From positions 1 through 28,920 of the forward strand of contig SKMY01000034.1 in the NCBI GenBank assembly GCA_007120815.1: a stretch of 28,920 nucleotides of DNA. The letters run 5' to 3'. A program made the position numbers and the translations under genes. How positions within the stretch are numbered: the stretch's first letter is position 1; each line of letters starts with the position of its first letter. This document shows positions 15,951-22,673 of the stretch, piece by piece. The notes beneath the pieces are model-generated. The model did no database searches. It had not been told where the DNA came from and was given only the letters and a program-made list of their open reading frames with translations. The DNA is from Syntrophomonadaceae bacterium. GTDB taxonomy: Bacteria > Bacillota_D > Dethiobacteria > DTU022 > UBA8154.

Positions 15951-16892
15951 ATGATGAAAGCAAATGAAACACTTGAGCACACATTTTGGAACGGCTTCTG
16001 GCAGCTGGCCGATCCCAAGATATGGATTGCTTCCACCGTCCCTATGGCCCTGGCTGCTGCAATGGCTTATGGGTTCCAGGGCACCTTTAATTTGTTTTGG
16101 TTTGCCATGACGCTGTTGAGTATTTATTTCATCGAGAGTGGGAAAAACGCCATTAACGAATACGTGGACTACCAGTCAGGAGTAGATCGGTTTGTCACCC
16201 CGGATAAACAAACCCCCTTCAGCGGTGGCAAGAAAACCATTGTCCAGGGCAAGCTCAACCTGAAACAGACAGCCTGGATTGCAGCCATCACGATGCTGGG
16301 AGGCTGCCTGGTCGGCGTGGTTATTATTCTCTTCCGGGAACCCAGGGTGTTGTGGATTGGCTTGGCCGGTGTGGCCTTAGCCACCTTTTACAGCCTCCCC
16401 CCCTTGAAGTTTTGTTACCGGGGGTTGGGGGAGCTGGCGGTGGGAATCACCTTTGGGCCCCTCATTGTCTCCGGAACATACCTGGTACAAACGGGTACCA
16501 TGCATACGGAAGTATTCTTAGCATCACTTCCCATAGGGTTTATTATTGCTAACGTGCTCTGGATCAATCAATATCCCGATGTTGAAGCGGATGCCATGGG
16601 CAGCAAGTACAATCTGGTCGTTCGCCTGGGCAAAGAAAAGAGCATACATGTCTATAAAACCCTTTTTGCCGCTGCCTACTTGTCCCTCATTTTTCTGGTC
16701 TTTTTCACGGGCAGTTATCTCTGGTTTTTACCTTTTGTAGGTATTCCGCTGGTTATCCGGGCCATAAAAGTTGCTTCACGCTACTATGACAATATTCCCC
16801 GCTTGATTGAAGCCAACGCAAAAACCATCCAGGCCTATCAAATCACCGGCTTAACCATGGTATTAGCTGCTTTAATGTCCCGGTTCATTTAA
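15951..16892 (+). CDS. UbiA/MenA-family membrane prenyltransferase
   Basis: UbiA-type enzymes transfer a polyprenyl chain to an aromatic or lipid acceptor in the membrane. The product is 313 residues with about eight membrane segments. Both aspartate-rich motifs are present: NEYVDYQSGVD (69-79) and NQYPDVEAD (206-214), which bind magnesium and prenyl diphosphate. The motifs resemble MenA (dihydroxynaphthoate prenyltransferase), but no menaquinone gene is nearby. Archaeal digeranylgeranylglyceryl phosphate synthase is also UbiA-type, and a GGGPS-like gene lies 2 kb upstream, so the acceptor is open. The start is ATG 15951 (or 15954) with GGAAGGGG at 15937-15944. Confidence 0.85.
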   Translation: MMKANETLEHTFWNGFWQLADPKIWIASTVPMALAAAMAYGFQGTFNLFWFAMTLLSIYFIESGKNAINEYVDYQSGVDRFVTPDKQTPFSGGKKTIVQGKLNLKQTAWIAAITMLGGCLVGVVIILFREPRVLWIGLAGVALATFYSLPPLKFCYRGLGELAVGITFGPLIVSGTYLVQTGTMHTEVFLASLPIGFIIANVLWINQYPDVEADAMGSKYNLVVRLGKEKSIHVYKTLFAAAYLSLIFLVFFTGSYLWFLPFVGIPLVIRAIKVASRYYDNIPRLIEANAKTIQAYQITGLTMVLAALMSRFI

Positions 16893-16919
16893 GCTGCAGT
16901 GGTAAAATATTGGTAGAAC

Positions 16920-16950
16920 CGTTCTTATGGCGAAATTTGTAATAAGAACG
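16920..16950 (+). repeat. 9-bp inverted repeat after the prenyltransferase gene
   Basis: CGTTCTTAT (16920-16928) and ATAAGAACG (16942-16950) are perfect complements around 13 nt. No T-run follows. It may be a weak terminator or a protein-binding site. Confidence 0.6.
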
Positions 16951-17003
16951 AGAATAACAAGGGAAAAGTTGACGGGATTCATCGTGTCGTAACTATACCG
17001 GAC

Positions 17004-17032
17004 TCGACATTTATCAGAAATTCGTGTAAATT
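17004..17032 (+). promoter_or_regulatory. Possible promoter of the glycoside-hydrolase lipoprotein
   Basis: TCGACA (17004-17009), a 17-nt spacer, TAAATT (17027-17032). The -10 match is only moderate. TTGACG further upstream (about 16969) with TATACC at a 19-nt spacing is a weaker alternative. Confidence 0.35.
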
Positions 17033-17089
17033 ATTTTCAATAGCAAAACCTGCTTATTCAAATGATTAGTCGAAGAGGTGTTATCTTCT

Positions 17090-18904
17090 ATGTCAATTTT
17101 TCCCCCTTCCCGGTGCCATCCCAGAAGAAGAAACGGCCTCGTAATATTTCTGCTTTTAGTTTTCCTCACTGCAGCGGTTACGGGATGTATGGCTTATGAC
17201 CTGGATTCTGAAGAAGCGGACGCTCCGCCACCAGAATCAGAAAGCAACCCTCAGCCGAATCTACCCCAAAATAATCAAAATAACGATGAAGAAAACGAAG
17301 AAGAAGAGCTCACTGAAGAAGAACTGGAAGAAATTCGCCGATTGGAAGAAGAAGCAAGACAAGCGGAAGAAAAAGAACAGCGCAGAATCCTGGAAGCTGA
17401 ACGTCGTGAAAAGCTGGGTATGTTTTATGTTCCGTTACCGGAAGAAAGAAGGGATAACCCGCCAGTTAAAGCGCGCGGCCTTTACGTAACAGGACACAGC
17501 GTCTCACACCCCCGGTATGAAACCCTTATTGATCTAGTCATGACCACGGAGCTAAACTCCGTTGTTATCGACGTTAAAGATGACCATGGTCATGTTACAT
17601 ACAACAGCGAACTTGAGGTCGTAAAAGAACTGAACTCCAACCGGTCTCATCCCATTAAGGATCTAAAAAGTGTTGTTGACGATTTGCACGAGAAAGGGAT
17701 TTATACCATAGCCCGGGTTGTCGTATTTAAGGATCCTTACCTGGCTGAAAAAAGGCCTGAGTGGTCCATCACACGTAACACGGGGGGACTATGGCGGGAC
17801 CGCAAGGGAGTGGCCTGGGTCGATCCGTACCAGCGAAAAGTTTGGGATTACACCGTTGCTGTTTCCCGGGAAGCTGCCCTGGCCGGTTTCCAGGAGATTC
17901 AGTTCGATTATGTGCGCTTTCCCGAAAACGCACACCGGGTAGACCAGGAAGCCTATTACCCGGCCCAGGATGAACTGGAAAAGGACGAACTGATCCGTGA
18001 ATTTCTGATCTATGCCGGTGAAAAACTGGTAGACTACGATGTCTTCATTTCTGCCGATGTTTTTGGTGTTATTGCTACCTCTTGGGGAGACAGCGATCGC
18101 ATTGGACAAACCTGGGAAAAGGTTTCCCCTTACGTGGATTATATATGCCCCATGATCTATCCCAGTCACTACGGGCCTGGATACTTTGGTTATAGTGTGC
18201 CCGACGCTCACCCGGGGGGAACAATCAGGCGTGCCTTGATCGATTCCATTAAGCGTAACGCGCCTCTGGATGATCCCGCCATTATTCGCCCCTGGCTGCA
18301 GAATTTTACCGCTTCATGGATTCGAGGATACATTCACTACGGGCCAAAAGAGATTCGGGAACAGATTGAAGAAGCCCAAAAACTGGGAATTGATGAGTAC
18401 CTTCTTTGGAACGCAAATAACCGCTACCAGCCCGATGCATTTTTAACGGAAAAGGAAGCCAGTGCACGGTTAGAGGAAACCACCCGGGCTCGAATTGAAC
18501 AGGGCTTGGATGCGACCGGAGTAACCCCGGAAAAGGCCCTGGAAATATTTTTGGAATCAGTTCGCCTGAGAAACTGGCAGGAGGCTTTTTCCCGGCACAT
18601 CACCGGTCCTGAACTGGATTACAAGAGTTATCCAACATGGAAGGATTCCTGGAATAACAGGCCGGTGGAATACCATGTAGAACCGCTTAAAGAGCGGGAT
18701 ATGGCTGTGGAAATACTTAACGGTAAAGACGGGGTGCTGAATCTAGACCTGTCCCTGCGACTGAGAGGAAACGACAACGAATTCGATTTATCCCAGGAGC
18801 GTTGGGAAATAAAGCTGGAAAATCATATATGGCGGGTCAAACCATCAGAGAAATTTATTGCTTTACTCACCCGGGAACAGGAGAGTGAAGAGACGCCTAA
18901 TTAG
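17090..18904 (+). CDS. Lipoprotein with putative glycoside hydrolase barrel (COG1306/DUF4015-like)
   Basis: A 604-residue exported protein. A basic N-region and hydrophobic core (residues 12-30) end in lipobox VTGC, with the lipidated cysteine at C33. Residues about 40-115 form a glutamate-rich, glutamine- and asparagine-rich linker that is probably coiled coil. From about 125 to 420 comes a TIM-barrel-like domain (KARGLYVTGHSV, VVIDVKDDHGHVTY, GFQEIQFDYVRFPE, FISADVFG, VDYICPMIYPSHY, LLWNANNRY) matching the family annotated as putative glycoside hydrolase. The last 150 residues are an extra domain of unknown role. ATG 17090 is chosen because GAAGAGGTG (17072-17080) precedes it. The substrate is unknown; a cell-wall or spore polysaccharide is plausible. 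Confidence 0.85.
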   Translation: MSIFPPSRCHPRRRNGLVIFLLLVFLTAAVTGCMAYDLDSEEADAPPPESESNPQPNLPQNNQNNDEENEEEELTEEELEEIRRLEEEARQAEEKEQRRILEAERREKLGMFYVPLPEERRDNPPVKARGLYVTGHSVSHPRYETLIDLVMTTELNSVVIDVKDDHGHVTYNSELEVVKELNSNRSHPIKDLKSVVDDLHEKGIYTIARVVVFKDPYLAEKRPEWSITRNTGGLWRDRKGVAWVDPYQRKVWDYTVAVSREAALAGFQEIQFDYVRFPENAHRVDQEAYYPAQDELEKDELIREFLIYAGEKLVDYDVFISADVFGVIATSWGDSDRIGQTWEKVSPYVDYICPMIYPSHYGPGYFGYSVPDAHPGGTIRRALIDSIKRNAPLDDPAIIRPWLQNFTASWIRGYIHYGPKEIREQIEEAQKLGIDEYLLWNANNRYQPDAFLTEKEASARLEETTRARIEQGLDATGVTPEKALEIFLESVRLRNWQEAFSRHITGPELDYKSYPTWKDSWNNRPVEYHVEPLKERDMAVEILNGKDGVLNLDLSLRLRGNDNEFDLSQERWEIKLENHIWRVKPSEKFIALLTREQESEETPN

Positions 18905-18934
18905 CAACCATTTCTTTGACGGAATACAAAGAAC

Positions 18935-18978
18935 AAAAAAGGGGCCGCCCCAAAAACCTTTGGGACGGCTCTTTTTTT
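18935..18978. terminator. Bidirectional rho-independent terminator
   Basis: GCCGCCCCAAA (18944-18954) pairs with TTTGGGACGGC (18959-18969), with one mismatch; flanking A and T runs (18935-18940 and 18972-18978) extend it. T-runs on both strands allow termination of the lipoprotein gene from one side and of the micro-ORF unit from the other. Confidence 0.88.
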
Positions 18979-19006
18979 GTTTATGAAATTCCACGTTTTA
19001 ACGACG

Positions 19007-19060
19007 TCAGCATCCCCCACTGCAGTGAGCAACTCGGGGGATCATAAAACGAAAACGCAT
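19007..19060 (-). CDS. Candidate 17-residue peptide ending HCSGGC
   Basis: Reading from ATG 19060 gives MRFRFMIPRVAHCSGGC and TGA at 19009-19007. AAAGGAGGG (19075-19067) stands 6 nt before the ATG, an ideal ribosome-binding site. A promoter with TTGACA and TAAAAT at 17-nt spacing (19165-19137) points at it, and a terminator closes the unit. The peptide has a basic, hydrophobic start and a CX3C end that could bind metal or form a disulfide. I do not recognise it. The same DNA also forms an ATCCCCC/GGGGGAT stem and contains the palindrome CACTGCAGTG, so a regulatory RNA is the main alternative. Confidence 0.6.
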   Translation of the reverse strand: MRFRFMIPRVAHCSGGC

Positions 19061-19105
19061 AATTTTCCCTCCTTTAAATGCCTGCACGAAAGAGCGCATC
19101 AATAT

Positions 19106-19128
19106 TAAGTAATATTCTTTATTACTTA
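19106..19128 (-). promoter_or_regulatory. Perfect 9-bp inverted repeat at the start of the micro-ORF transcript
   Basis: TAAGTAATA (19106-19114) and TATTACTTA (19120-19128) flank 5 nt. The predicted transcription start (about 19130) lies at its edge, so it could be an operator overlapping +1 or a stabilising 5' hairpin of the RNA. Confidence 0.65.
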
Positions 19129-19136
19129 TTAAATTA

Positions 19137-19165
19137 ATTTTACCCGAAATCCTTCACTCTGTCAA
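19137..19165 (-). promoter_or_regulatory. Strong sigma-A promoter of the micro-ORF unit
   Basis: On the minus strand: consensus TTGACA (19165-19160), a 17-nt spacer, TAAAAT (19142-19137), 11 of 12 consensus bases. It is among the best promoters in the window, and the only coding potential downstream is the 17-codon ORF. Confidence 0.8.
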
Positions 19166-19231
19166 GAATAATCACTTGATAATATAATTTGGAAAACGCC
19201 TTCAGACAGGCAAAAAAACTTAAAAATGTAC

Positions 19232-20353
19232 TTACTTTTGGCTTTCTGCCAGGCTCAAAATCGATTCTTTTACACGGCGACGCAAGTCTTCCACTGCGGA
19301 AAAATCCATTGCAGGTATGTAAAAGGCCTCTACTTTGTCATGAAGTTCGCCGGCCTCTTGCAGCATGGAAATAGCCCCATCAAAGGCTACCCGGTAGTGG
19401 TGATAAAACCTGCTATCTTTTTCCAAGCCTGTTTCTGGCAAGGTTTCTGGAAATCCCATGTCGACTTCTTTAAAGGGGTTGCCAGTAAAACCGGGCAAGA
19501 TAGAATGGGGTTCGGAACTATTAATTAGTACGGTATCAAGTTCGGGCAACCCCAAATGATCAACCCGTTGGGGATCCAATGCACAGCAGAAATCTTCGAT
19601 ATTAAATCCTTTTAGGCGGGCTGCATCCCGGACTCCCTGAATAACGCTGCGTTTTAGACTGCTGCTTGCCCCGGTGAGAACATAGCATATACTGTAGCAT
19701 TCCAACAGGTTATCCAGGTGATTAACGGCGCCCTGGGGTGTAATTGCAGAGATAAAGAGTTTCCGATTGAGCCCTTGAAAACCGCCTGTTCTGGAGCCCA
19801 AAATTTCATCGATCAAGTCCAGGGTGGTCATAGAAATCTTTTTCTGAAATGCCGGCAGGGCGGTTACCTTGTTTTCTAATTCTTTTTCAGCGGCATCCCG
19901 ATACTGTTTCGCTGTGGAAAGAAAGATGTAAGCAGCATTGAAGCGCGCAGATTTTTCCGTGCTCAATCGGATGATTTCGTCTCTGTTCTCCTGTAAGGGT
20001 TTAACGTCCCAATTTTCGCTAAGGTTAACGATTTCCTCAACGGCCCCCGGGTGAGCCGGGTCGGTGATGTGGGGTGCGGTACCGTCAATGATTCCTGCTT
20101 TAAGGGCAGGAAAGGTCACACCGTCTACTGATTGGCTGTTGGCTGAGCAGTAGTGGAATTCGACCTCGAACCCTTTTTCCATCATCTCCTGCCCCATTTT
20201 TTTCATAAACGTAGATTTGCCGGTACCCGGACCTCCCTTAATAATAAAAAGCCTGTTCGCTTCAGGCCAGACAATGTACGGATAGTACGAAAAAAAACCA
20301 TAAGCGGAGTTGGAACCGGGAAACCTTTTTTTCATTGTTCCCCGATGCTTCAT
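19232..20353 (-). CDS. P-loop ATPase of unknown function (PRK06851-like)
   Basis: The product is 373 residues from ATG 20353 (MKHRGTMKKRFPGSNSAYGF). AAGGAGA at 20367-20361 supports this start; earlier ATG codons at 20371 and 20359 overlap or precede that site. Walker A GGPGTGKST is at residues 40-48 and a second phosphate-loop-like block, YVLTGASSSLKRSVIQGV, begins near residue 222, so the protein may contain two nucleoside-triphosphatase-like halves. The overall layout matches an uncharacterised ATPase common in spore-formers. No partner gene is adjacent in the same operon. Function unknown; a regulatory or sporulation link would be a guess. Confidence 0.75.
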   Translation of the reverse strand: MKHRGTMKKRFPGSNSAYGFFSYYPYIVWPEANRLFIIKGGPGTGKSTFMKKMGQEMMEKGFEVEFHYCSANSQSVDGVTFPALKAGIIDGTAPHITDPAHPGAVEEIVNLSENWDVKPLQENRDEIIRLSTEKSARFNAAYIFLSTAKQYRDAAEKELENKVTALPAFQKKISMTTLDLIDEILGSRTGGFQGLNRKLFISAITPQGAVNHLDNLLECYSICYVLTGASSSLKRSVIQGVRDAARLKGFNIEDFCCALDPQRVDHLGLPELDTVLINSSEPHSILPGFTGNPFKEVDMGFPETLPETGLEKDSRFYHHYRVAFDGAISMLQEAGELHDKVEAFYIPAMDFSAVEDLRRRVKESILSLAESQK

Positions 20354-20450
20354 GTTCATCTCTCCTTGCATGAGTTTTGATGCTGTTAGTTTATGTTTCT
20401 TTTAGCCAGATATGTGCAAAATAGAATGCAGTTCATTCCCTTTGAAGATA

Positions 20451-20482
20451 GAAAAGAAGCAGGAGAACCGTCCCCATGCTTC
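20451..20482 (-). terminator. Possible terminator after the helical protein gene
   Basis: GAAGCA (20456-20461) pairs with TGCTTC (20477-20482), with further imperfect GG/CC pairing inside. On the minus strand the stem is followed by TTCTTTTC, a modest T-run. It lies about 45 nt beyond the stop at 20527. Confidence 0.45.
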
Positions 20483-20496
20483 CTCTCATGCTTCCT
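20476..20496 (+). repeat. Short tandem repeat of ATGCTTCCT beside GAACCGTCCCC
   Basis: ATGCTTCCT occurs at 20476-20484 and 20488-20496, 12 bp apart, directly after GGAGAACCGTCCCC (20462-20475). The first copy is part of the stem of the preceding terminator candidate. Resembles a small dispersed intergenic repeat. Confidence 0.6.
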
Positions 20497-20526
20497 TCTT
20501 GATGATCTCTATTACCTTAAAACCAG

Positions 20527-21066
20527 CTAAAGCGTACGGCTCAGAATATCCCTGTATGCTTTAGTAATACCGGAGATAACCTCTTCTGCCTGCGCGTCTT
20601 TTTTTACATTGAAACCCACAATGGCTGAACCTGAAAAACCATCCCGAATAAGCTTGTTTTTCATCGATTCAGTGGCGGTTTCCTCCATGTTTATGAGCGT
20701 TTCATCCCGCTGACGTTGATATTGTTCATGCAGTTTCTGCACCGCTTGACAGATATCTCTTGTTTTTTCATCTTTCTTCAGGGCCATGATGGCTTCCAGA
20801 ATTCTCGGGGTGTTGTCCAGATCGATTTCTGCTTTTACCGTGCCTAGAAAAGTCTCAACAGCCGCATCTTTATGGGATTTAGGATAGCGCTCAATTGTTT
20901 CCTTTATTTTATCAGCATCGGTCGTGTTTTGAAGGAGCGATTTCGCCAAAGCTGTCGCTGCTTTCACATACTTTTCTTGTTCCATGGTGCCAGCGTCTTC
21001 CCGGGTTCCTTTTATTTTTTGCGCTTTTTCCATGGCAATTTCTGCGGCGGACTTGATTTTTTTCAT
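20527..21066 (-). CDS. Hypothetical helical protein
   Basis: I do not recognise this 179-residue protein. It is highly charged, lysine- and glutamate-rich and apparently all helical (KSAAEIAMEKAQKIKG, ALAKSLLQNTTDADKIKETI), with no signal peptide or membrane segment. The C-terminal part has a possible small folded core (GFSGSAIVGFNVKKD). The start is ATG 21066, because AGGGGAG at 21082-21076 gives good spacing; GTG 21075 is too close. It is divergent from the metallo-hydrolase gene with about 90 nt between, so the two may share control. Confidence 0.7.
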   Translation of the reverse strand: MKKIKSAAEIAMEKAQKIKGTREDAGTMEQEKYVKAATALAKSLLQNTTDADKIKETIERYPKSHKDAAVETFLGTVKAEIDLDNTPRILEAIMALKKDEKTRDICQAVQKLHEQYQRQRDETLINMEETATESMKNKLIRDGFSGSAIVGFNVKKDAQAEEVISGITKAYRDILSRTL

Positions 21067-21156
21067 TTTTTTCACTCCCCTGGATTTTATGTTATAATAT
21101 TACATCAAAGCATAATTTTTTCAACTGTATCTTTTTATTTTCAAGGAGGGTTCATT

Positions 21157-21843
21157 GTGAAGTTAACAGAAAAACTGTTTTTTTACCCCTGGCAAGGGCA
21201 AGGAAACAACTGCAACACCTATCTTTATGCCGGACAAAAAACCATGTTAATCGATCCTGGACATGTCCAGAATGAGTTTGGGGTTCGCTGTTTTACTATG
21301 CTCCAGGCATCCATGAAGGAAGATGGATTTTCCATAAACGATATAGACCTGGTTTTGTGTACCCATGGACATCCCGACCACTGTGAAGCGGCCAGTACAA
21401 TTCAAGAACAGAACGGCTTACATGTTGCCATGAATCGTGAAGAAGAATCTCACATGCAGCTTTTGGCCCAATTTTTCGAACGTATGACGGGCAAACGCCC
21501 TTCACTGCCTTCCATAGATATATTCCTGGATGAGGGCACGCTGGAATTAGGTACAGAAACAATCGATACGGTCCAGGTTTTTACAACACCGGGGCATTCT
21601 CCGGGTTCGCTGAGTTTCTTTTTTCCCGATGAAAAAGCATTAATCACCGGAGACGCAGTATTTCAAGGCAGCATAGGCCGAACAGACTTTCCCGATGGAG
21701 ACTTGCAGACCCTGGGGAATAGCGTTCAAAAACTTGCTGCCCTTGAAGGGGTTGAACTCCTGCTGCCCGGTCACATGCAAATTGTTAAGGGAGAACAGGC
21801 GGTAAAGAGAAACTTTGAAATGATTCAGCGCATGTTTTTCTAA
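21157..21843 (+). CDS. Metallo-beta-lactamase-fold hydrolase (glyoxalase II-like)
   Basis: The product is 228 residues from GTG 21157 with CAAGGAGGG at 21142-21150; the frame is open further upstream, but that part overlaps the divergent gene. Metal ligands are visible: THGHPDH (69-75), H147 (TTPGHSPGS), D166 (ITGDAVF) and H206 (PGHM). The first motif has G where many have another residue, within family range. Such proteins hydrolyse thioesters, lactones or related bonds in the cytosol; the substrate cannot be told. NNCNTYLYAG and FQGSIGRTDFPDGD are typical of the glyoxalase II-like branch. Confidence 0.88.
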   Translation: MKLTEKLFFYPWQGQGNNCNTYLYAGQKTMLIDPGHVQNEFGVRCFTMLQASMKEDGFSINDIDLVLCTHGHPDHCEAASTIQEQNGLHVAMNREEESHMQLLAQFFERMTGKRPSLPSIDIFLDEGTLELGTETIDTVQVFTTPGHSPGSLSFFFPDEKALITGDAVFQGSIGRTDFPDGDLQTLGNSVQKLAALEGVELLLPGHMQIVKGEQAVKRNFEMIQRMFF

Positions 21844-21953
21844 CCCGTTGTGCTCTGGCGCTTTTAAGCGAAGATAACCGGAGCCGATACCTGGGAAGCG
21901 TAAACGCCATGCATTTCTATACTAATATTATTCTCAATACTGGCTGGTTATCC

Positions 21954-21983
21954 TTGTATTCCTGGAAGGATTTTAAGTAAAAT
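21954..21983 (+). promoter_or_regulatory. Possible promoter of the phosphoesterase gene
   Basis: TTGTAT (21954-21959), an 18-nt spacer, TAAAAT (21978-21983). Leader of about 40 nt to ATG 22032. Confidence 0.45.
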
Positions 21984-22031
21984 ATAACGAATACAGCAGT
22001 GCCTGTAAAGTATTTACCGGAGAGGTGTAGA

Positions 22032-22556
22032 ATGGTATTAAGAACAGTTGATTTTCCCCTGGAGTCCGCAACAATTGGCGTTCTTTCCGATACGCATATC
22101 CCTTCCCGGGCTTACTATCTGCCTTCTTCACTCTTTTCTATCTTTGCAAACGCCGCGCTAATTCTGCATGCAGGGGATATTGTAGAAGAAAATGTTCTTT
22201 TAGAACTGTCGGCATTAGCACCGGTAGAAGCTGTAGCCGGAAACATGGATTCCCTAGAGCTGCGGCATAAACTGGGGACAGCTAAAATCATCAATTTTGG
22301 TCGCGTGTCTGTTGGGCTGTTCCACGGTTTTGGGTCCCGTGGTGCAACAATAAAGAAAGCGGTAGACGCATTCCGGGATCAGCAGGTGGACGGGGTAATT
22401 TTCGGCCATGTCCACGAACCTTTCATTGAGAAAAAAGACGGACTGCTCCTGGTTAATCCCGGTTCAGTGACAGACCCCCGCCGGGGCAGCAAACCCTCCT
22501 GTGCACTGCTCCACCTGGAGAAGGGAACCCTTGAAGGGGAGATCGTGGAACTCTGA
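22032..22556 (+). CDS. YfcE/MJ0936-type metallophosphoesterase
   Basis: A 174-residue calcineurin-like phosphodiesterase. The two-metal site is complete: D20 and H22 (LSDTHIP), D49 (HAGDI), N71 (GNMD), H98 (LFHGF), H126 and H128 (GHVHEP). The family hydrolyses phosphodiesters such as model substrates and 2',3'-cyclic nucleotides; the natural substrate is uncertain. ATG 22032 is chosen over GTG 21999 because GGAGAGGTG (22019-22027) immediately precedes it. A strong terminator follows 36 nt after the stop. Confidence 0.92.
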   Translation: MVLRTVDFPLESATIGVLSDTHIPSRAYYLPSSLFSIFANAALILHAGDIVEENVLLELSALAPVEAVAGNMDSLELRHKLGTAKIINFGRVSVGLFHGFGSRGATIKKAVDAFRDQQVDGVIFGHVHEPFIEKKDGLLLVNPGSVTDPRRGSKPSCALLHLEKGTLEGEIVEL

Positions 22557-22592
22557 AAAAGCGCACGTCTTAGGACATGAAAAGTCGTTTTG

Positions 22593-22620
22593 CCTCAACC
22601 GTTCTGGTTGGGGTTTTTTT
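22593..22620 (+). terminator. Rho-independent terminator after the phosphoesterase
   Basis: CCTCAACC (22593-22600) pairs with GGTTGGGG (22606-22613) with one G-T pair, around GTTCT; seven T follow (22614-22620). Confidence 0.9.
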
Positions 22621-22646
22621 GTGCTTATATCATACATACATATTAT
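22619..22646 (+). promoter_or_regulatory. Possible promoter of cwlD
   Basis: TTGTGC (22619-22624), a 16-nt spacer, TATTAT (22641-22646). The start would be about 20 nt before GTG 22674. The -35 overlaps the T-run of the preceding terminator. Confidence 0.4.
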
Positions 22647-22673
22647 AAGAAGTCCGAGAACAAAGAGAGGTTG

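Larger units (their letters stand above)
18905..19231. other. 327-nt region between two larger genes, holding a micro-ORF unit
   Basis: It contains a bidirectional terminator (18935-18978), a 17-codon minus-strand ORF (19007-19060), an inverted repeat (19106-19128) and a near-perfect minus-strand promoter (19137-19165). No larger gene is present. Confidence 0.8.

Noticed and set aside
20872..21156. 95-residue upstream extension of the metallo-hydrolase
   Set aside because: It runs antisense over the start of the divergent gene and ignores the clear AAGGAGGG site before GTG 21157.
22590..22673. Longer cwlD reading from 22590
   Set aside because: It would begin inside the phosphoesterase terminator and add 28 residues before a normal anchor; no ribosome-binding site.
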